This document shows positions 6,715 through 9,836 of a stretch of DNA of 9,836 nucleotides, one piece after another. The position numbers and the translations under genes were made by a program. Positions within the stretch are counted from its first letter, which is position 1. Each line of letters starts with the position of its first letter. Source of the DNA: Methylomonas sp. GTDB taxonomy: Bacteria; Pseudomonadota; Gammaproteobacteria; Methylococcales; Methylomonadaceae. The stretch covers positions 1 to 9,836 of the forward strand of contig JAQTYP010000095.1 in the NCBI GenBank assembly GCA_028688235.1, read 5' to 3'. Below the pieces are notes generated by a model that saw only the letters and a program-made list of their open reading frames with translations, was not told where the DNA came from and ran no database searches.

Positions 6715-7440
6715 CTAATATTCCCAGCCGCCGGAAACGCTAAGCAGTGTGCCGGTCATCGTTTCAGGACTATCCGATATCAACCAGGCGACGGTGCTGC
6801 CGATTTCGTCGGGCTTTATCGGTCTGCCACAGGGAATCTGGCTGGCCATCTGCTGGCGTTCTTCGGAGGCTATGTTCTCGTCATCCACCAGGCCGGGGCA
6901 AATCACGTTGACCCTGACCTGATGCGGGGCCAGTGCGACCGCCAGACTTTTGCTTAGAGCGACGACGCCGGCTTTCGCCGCGCCATATCCAGCCGACATG
7001 GGCCAGGCTTTGGTATTTTCGACTCCGGAAAAAGCGAAGTTGACGATATGGCCCCGGCTTTGGCGTAAGGCATCCAGTGCATAATGGCTGGTGTGAAAAC
7101 ACGTGTGCAGGTTCAGATCGATATCGTCCAGCCAGTCTTTGGGGGTGACCTGCAAAATATCTTTATAGACGTAAGGGCCGACTACGTTGATCAGCACATC
7201 TATGGCACCGAATGTTTCTAAAGTATTTTGTATCAATTGTTCGGCTTGCGCGGCTTGAGTCAGATCGTATCGGAAGAGTTTGTTCGGTATGGCTCTGGCA
7301 TCCAGCCAGGCTTCGAGGCCTAAGGCTTTGGTTTGATTGGAATGATAATGCAGGGCCATCCGCACCGGCTGAGTAGTCAATGCCTTGGCTACGGCGATGC
7401 CGACGGCGGAATTACTGCCGGTGATTAAAATGGTTTTCAT
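6715..7440 (-). CDS. Short-chain dehydrogenase/reductase (SDR), NAD(P)-dependent
   Basis: A classical-size SDR of 241 residues when started at 7440 (MKTILITG). The same frame extends to an ATG at 7500, adding 20 residues that look unlike a Rossmann N-terminus; GACAGG lies somewhat too far upstream of that ATG, so the start is undecided. Numbering from 7440: nucleotide-binding loop TGSNSAVG (7-14), in which the usual second Gly of TGxxxGxG is Ala; NVVG (85-88) in place of NNAG; catalytic Asn110 in DLNLHTCF; Ser138 in NFAFSG; Tyr152 and Lys156 in YGAAK; and CPG (181-183) preceding the substrate loop. The catalytic tetrad is complete, so a working oxidoreductase is expected. It resembles the broad 3-oxoacyl-ACP reductase/pteridine reductase-like part of the family, but the substrate cannot be told from sequence. 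It lies upstream of the hybrid kinase on the same strand, with 178 bases between, and is divergent from the phosphatase gene. Confidence 0.88.
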   Translation of the reverse strand: MKTILITGSNSAVGIAVAKALTTQPVRMALHYHSNQTKALGLEAWLDARAIPNKLFRYDLTQAAQAEQLIQNTLETFGAIDVLINVVGPYVYKDILQVTPKDWLDDIDLNLHTCFHTSHYALDALRQSRGHIVNFAFSGVENTKAWPMSAGYGAAKAGVVALSKSLAVALAPHQVRVNVICPGLVDDENIASEERQQMASQIPCGRPIKPDEIGSTVAWLISDSPETMTGTLLSVSGGWEY

Positions 7441-7549
7441 GTTGGCGTCTTGGCAATGTATGTCGAAAGGGCGTTGTTTCAATTCGGTGGAGTATCCCAT
7501 TTGCAGGCCACACCTGTCTCACGGCGGCGGCATAGTCTTGTCATGCAAT

Positions 7550-7591
7550 CTTAAACCAAGCTTCACATTGTTGTCATAAAGCGTGTTTAAG
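7550..7591. promoter_or_regulatory. Inverted repeat in the divergent reductase/phosphatase intergenic region
   Basis: CTTAAAC (7550-7556) and GTTTAAG (7585-7591) are perfect 7-base arms, 28 bases apart, lying between the two divergent genes. The spacing would suit binding by a dimeric regulator to both promoters. No strong -35/-10 pair is visible nearby, and 7-base arms can arise by chance. Confidence 0.25.
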
Positions 7592-7644
7592 CTGATGGTC
7601 GACGAGAGCGATCAATATCCGTTGCGGAAAGTGAGGGTAGTGCC

Positions 7645-8166
7645 ATGAAATTAATGTATTCGATTCATCAATTCGATGTCAGGATGTTCATCAGCTTGAA
7701 TAGTAGCGGCATGCATGCAAGCCTGGTACGTTTTTGCCGGTGGGCTTCCCGTAGCGGGGACGGCTATCTATATGTGCTGCTGGCCGTTTGCCTGTATTCG
7801 AACCAAGGCTTGGCGGACAAACTGCTGCAAGCCCTGTTGTTGGCCTTTGCATTGGAAAGACCGCTGTATTTCATCATGAAGAAGGGTTTCAAGCGCAATC
7901 GACCACAACAGGCGATCAAGAATTTCCGTAGCATTATCACCCCTTCCGATCAATTCAGCTTTCCGTCCGGCCATACCTCGGCCGCCTTCATGGTGGCGAC
8001 GCTGCTGGCTTACTTTGTTCCGTCTTTGTCTATACCGCTCTATCTCTGGGCGCTTTCGGTGGCTTTATCCCGCGTGGTATTGGGCGTGCATTTTCCAGGC
8101 GATACCCTGATGGGCATGCTGATGGGGGGCGCCATAGCCAGTTTCAGTCTCAATTTCCTACTATGA
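7645..8166 (+). CDS. PAP2-family integral membrane phosphatase
   Basis: A 173-residue membrane protein with all three motifs of the PAP2 acid phosphatase superfamily: K79-x6-R86-P87; PSGH at 107-110 (H110 is the expected acid/base); and SRxxxGxHxxxD at 142-153 (R143, H149 the expected nucleophile, D153). Hydrophobic segments lie at about 41-51, 58-77, 113-125, 130-147 and 155-173, typical of compact bacterial members such as undecaprenyl-pyrophosphate or phosphatidylglycerophosphate phosphatases. GTGAGG (7631-7636) is a good Shine-Dalgarno before the ATG at 7645; a second ATG at 7654 is less well placed. The stop overlaps the glycosyltransferase start by four bases (ATGA), so the two are probably translationally coupled and functionally linked, for example in handling a lipid phosphate or polyprenyl carrier. 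The precise substrate is inference. Confidence 0.92.
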   Translation: MKLMYSIHQFDVRMFISLNSSGMHASLVRFCRWASRSGDGYLYVLLAVCLYSNQGLADKLLQALLLAFALERPLYFIMKKGFKRNRPQQAIKNFRSIITPSDQFSFPSGHTSAAFMVATLLAYFVPSLSIPLYLWALSVALSRVVLGVHFPGDTLMGMLMGGAIASFSLNFLL

Positions 8167-9215
8167 TGAAAATATTTTACGGTGTACAAGGCACCGGCAA
8201 CGGCCATATCACCAGGGCGCGGGTCATGGCGCACGAACTCCGGGCGGCAGGTTTCGACGTGGCCTTCCAGTTTACCGGCCGACCGGGCGATAAATATTTC
8301 GATATGGAAATATTCAACGGATATCAAACCCGGGAGGGATTGACCTTTAACACCCACAAGGGTCAGGTTTCCTATTTGAAAACGGCGCTGGAAGCCAAGC
8401 CGATACGTTTTGTCCGCGATATTCATAGTCTGGATCTAAAGCCTTACGATCTGGTGATCAGCGACTTCGAGCCGGTGACCGCCTGGGCAGCCAAGCGCCA
8501 GAAAAGAAAGGTCATAGGCATAGGCCATCAATATGCGTTCGGACACGACATACCGCGTAAAGGCGCGGATCCCTTGGCCAAACAGGTCATGAAGTATTTC
8601 GCCCCGGTCGAGACGGGCGTGGGTTTGCATTGGCATCATTTCGGTCAGCCGATTTTGCCGCCTATTATCGATACTCCGACCTTTCCGGACACGATACAAC
8701 ATAACAAAATTGTGATTTACCTGCCGTTCGAGGATCAACGCGACGTCATCCGGCATCTTTGCCCGTTCGAAAATTTCGAGTTTCACGTTTATGCGCCGGA
8801 CCCTGCGGTTTGCAAATATCCGCATATTCAATTCAAGCCTTTGTCGCGCGAAGGGTTTCAACGTGATTTATACGACTGCGCCGGCATCATCAGCAATGCC
8901 GGCTTCGAATTGGCCAGCGAGTCCTTGCAGTTGGGCAAGAAAATACTGGCGAAACCCTTGCATGCGCAAATGGAACAAATCTCCAACGCAGCCGCGCTGG
9001 AACAACTGGGTTATGGTCAGACGATGTTCGATCTCGATACCGCCGGCATAGAGGACTGGCTGCATAACCCGCATGCGGTACACGTTACTTATCCCAATGT
9101 GGCGAAGATACTGGTGCAATGGCTGTTGGACGGCATGCCAGAAATGGACAAGACTTTCATCGAGAATGTCTGGGATAAGGTCGACGTATTGCCGATCAAG
9201 CATCAGGCTAGCTAA
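8163..9215 (+). CDS. MJ1255/VC2487-family glycosyltransferase (MurG-like GT-B fold)
   Basis: A 350-residue protein that I recognise as the MJ1255/VC2487 type. It opens with a glycine-rich loop and conserved His (YGVQGTGNGHITRA, H15), as in MurG and related GT-B enzymes. The C-terminal donor-binding region holds ISNAGFELASESLQLGKK (243-260) followed by AKPLHAQMEQISNA (263-276), the counterpart of the E-x-G-K-P/Q-EQ-x-NA signature that binds a nucleotide-sugar. There is no membrane segment, so it is probably cytosolic or peripherally attached to the inner membrane. The start codon overlaps the upstream PAP2 stop (ATGATG; the second ATG at 8166 is equally possible). The gene ends 114 bases before a strong hairpin terminator. 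Sugar donor and acceptor are unknown; pairing with a PAP2 phosphatase suggests a lipid acceptor. This family has little direct biochemistry that I know of. Confidence 0.9.
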   Translation: MMKIFYGVQGTGNGHITRARVMAHELRAAGFDVAFQFTGRPGDKYFDMEIFNGYQTREGLTFNTHKGQVSYLKTALEAKPIRFVRDIHSLDLKPYDLVISDFEPVTAWAAKRQKRKVIGIGHQYAFGHDIPRKGADPLAKQVMKYFAPVETGVGLHWHHFGQPILPPIIDTPTFPDTIQHNKIVIYLPFEDQRDVIRHLCPFENFEFHVYAPDPAVCKYPHIQFKPLSREGFQRDLYDCAGIISNAGFELASESLQLGKKILAKPLHAQMEQISNAAALEQLGYGQTMFDLDTAGIEDWLHNPHAVHVTYPNVAKILVQWLLDGMPEMDKTFIENVWDKVDVLPIKHQAS

Positions 9216-9328
9216 ACGTTCATGCAGCGGTAAATCTTTTTCTGAAATCGCCTTATCTGAACCTGTTGCTGAATAGTGATATTTCGTTAGCCCAAGTTTA
9301 ACAAGGTAAAAATATTTCCATTTATTAT

Positions 9329-9395
9329 CAATAACTTAAAAATCGTATGGCACTACAAAATGTAGTGCCATACGATTTTTAAGTTATTGTTTTTT
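9329..9395 (+). terminator. Perfect 29-bp inverted repeat plus T-run, probable terminator of the phosphatase/glycosyltransferase operon
   Basis: The arms 9329-9357 (starting CAATAACTTAAAAATCG) and 9361-9389 are exact reverse complements over all 29 bases, around a 3-base AAA loop. Six T residues follow directly (9390-9395). This satisfies the stem plus U-tract form of intrinsic termination for the plus-strand operon ending at 9215. The stem is far longer and more perfect than a terminator needs, so it may be a small palindromic mobile repeat serving as one. Confidence 0.75.
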
Positions 9396-9464
9396 AATGG
9401 GTATTTATTTTGCGTGTTAAAGATGGGTTAGGGATTCCTTCCAAAATAACTTCCGCATTCTGAT

Positions 9465-9656
9465 CCTAAGGAAGGAGCATGAAGTAACTTCTTCAAAATC
9501 GGAAAGGAGGTTCAGTGACTCGATTGGCAGGTGTCGGCGGCAGGGATAGCGGCCGCCAAGCCTACATGGACGTATTCACGGCGTCCTGTCGAGCGAGTCA
9601 CCGAACCTCCACAATGCTTGCTGTTTCGAGAAGTTATTTTGCGCATATTCCTAAGG
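9465..9656. mobile_element. MITE-like element B
   Basis: The ends are related to those of element A. The left end (9465-9494) begins CCTAAGGA and continues to GTAACTTCTTC. The reverse complement of the right end (9627-9656) begins CCTTAGGA and continues to AATAACTTCTCG. Total length of about 192 bp matches element A (about 195 bp), but the interior is a different palindrome (9506-9610) rather than REP hairpins. The right end shares CCTAAGGA with the start of the next copy (9654-9720), so the two are abutted or nested. Just outside the left end, TCCTTCC (9436-9442) pairs with GGAAGGA (9470-9476), and AAAATAACTTCC recurs at 9443-9454. No transposase is present; mobility is inferred. Confidence 0.5.
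9506..9610. repeat. 105-bp imperfect palindrome with nested stem
   Basis: The outer arms GGAGGTTCAGTGACTCG (from 9506) and CGAGTCACCGAACCTCC (ending 9610) pair with one mismatch in 17; pairing continues with gaps of single mismatches to CAGG (9528-9531) and CCTG (9585-9588). Inside, GGCGGC (9536-9541) pairs with GCCGCC (9552-9557), leaving a single-stranded stretch before the closing arm. The layout (outer stem, inner stem, unpaired segment) resembles a structured RNA or a palindromic MITE core. There is no T-run after it. Confidence 0.7.
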
Positions 9657-9720
9657 ATTTGGCCCTAAATAACTTCCCGAAATAACCGTCGCTCGCCAAG
9701 CCGTTCGTGCTGAGCAAAGT
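9654..9720 (+). repeat. Truncated copy of element A (62-bp exact repeat, copy 2)
   Basis: 9654-9715 is identical to 2255-2316. The next five bases, AAAGT, still follow the REP variant seen at 2501-2508 (GAGCAAAGTCG). After 9720 the expected second arm of the hairpin is absent and unrelated sequence begins, so the element is broken in its hairpin loop. Confidence 0.8.
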
Positions 9721-9757
9721 AAGCGCCCTTCGGGCGCATGGCGTTAACAAGAAACAT

Positions 9758-9798
9758 GGAAAGGCTGCTGTTGAAATTTTATTCTATGTAGCCTTTCC
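9758..9798. repeat. Inverted repeat GGAAAGGCT/AGCCTTTCC
   Basis: Perfect 9-base arms (9758-9766 and 9790-9798) enclose a 23-base AT-rich loop. It is not followed by a T-run. It lies in the unrelated sequence beyond the truncated element, near the right edge of the window, and could be the end of another repeat. Function unknown. Confidence 0.4.
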
Positions 9799-9836
9799 AG
9801 CAAAGACCGAATAAGCATTGGTGCCCTGTGCCCGTT

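Larger units (their letters stand above)
9216..9836. other. Gene-free tail of the window, mostly repeats
   Basis: 9216-9328 is AT-rich with nothing recognisable. It is followed by the perfect palindrome and T-run (9329-9395), a short linker, element B (9465-9656) with its inner palindrome, and the truncated copy of element A (9654-9720). The last 116 bases are unrelated sequence with two small hairpins: GCGCCC-TTC-GGGCGC (9723-9737) and the 9-base arms at 9758-9798. The only readable frame with a good ribosome site (9515-9685) lies inside the repeats and is judged spurious. No tRNA or known riboswitch is evident to me. Confidence 0.7.

Noticed and set aside
9515..9685. A 56-codon GTG-start ORF with a perfect AAGGAGG four bases upstream
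   Set aside because: It lies wholly inside element B and the next repeat copy; its sequence is dictated by the palindrome, the stop falls in the shared 62-base repeat, and the GTG is too close to the ribosome site. It shows no protein-like features.
9740..9836. Possible start of a group II intron or insertion sequence at the right edge
   Set aside because: The sequence after 9720 has small hairpins, but I find no intron domain V, no catalytic ORF and no recognised insertion-sequence end before the window stops, so no call is made.

Overview
The window looks like a chromosomal segment of a gammaproteobacterium with moderate GC content. Large multi-PAS signalling kinases, HD-GYP c-di-GMP enzymes and abundant REP-type hairpins would fit a Methylomonas-like methanotroph or a relative. 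That placement rests on general resemblance only: there is no rRNA or other marker gene here.

Layout. Positions 1-6536 form a signal-transduction block of three genes. A response regulator with the start of an HD-GYP domain runs off the left edge on the minus strand (1-707). It is divergent from a soluble receiver-histidine kinase on the plus strand (967-2256). That kinase converges on a very large soluble hybrid kinase on the minus strand (2634-6536; REC-GAF-PAS-PAS-PAS-HisKA-HATPase-REC-Hpt). The 377 bases between the convergent genes hold no gene. They are filled by a MITE-like element carrying two REP-type hairpins, followed by a second REP hairpin pair. A short-chain dehydrogenase/reductase lies upstream of the hybrid kinase on the same strand (6715-7440). 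It is divergent from a two-gene plus-strand unit: a PAP2-family membrane phosphatase (7645-8166) whose stop overlaps the start of an MJ1255/VC2487-type glycosyltransferase (8163-9215). The last 620 bases hold no convincing gene. They contain a perfect 29-bp inverted repeat followed by a T-run (probable terminator), a second MITE-like element with a 105-bp imperfect palindrome, and a truncated copy of the first element.

How the genes may work together. The hybrid kinase has its own His-Asp-His phosphorelay (H806, D1099, H1244). The two neighbouring proteins each begin with an intact receiver (D62 in the HD-GYP protein, D59 in the REC-kinase). A local phosphorelay that ends partly in c-di-GMP hydrolysis is a reasonable inference, not something the sequence proves. 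The hybrid kinase's own N-terminal receiver has lost its phosphoacceptor Asp (Gly64). The phosphatase/glycosyltransferase pair is probably translationally coupled and may act on a lipid-linked sugar or polyprenyl phosphate; the substrate cannot be read from sequence.

I see no clear novel defence, mobile or biosynthetic system. The most unusual material is the MITE/REP family, with at least two full copies and one truncated copy in under 10 kb, one of which supplies a gene's stop codon, together with the pseudo-receiver of the hybrid kinase.
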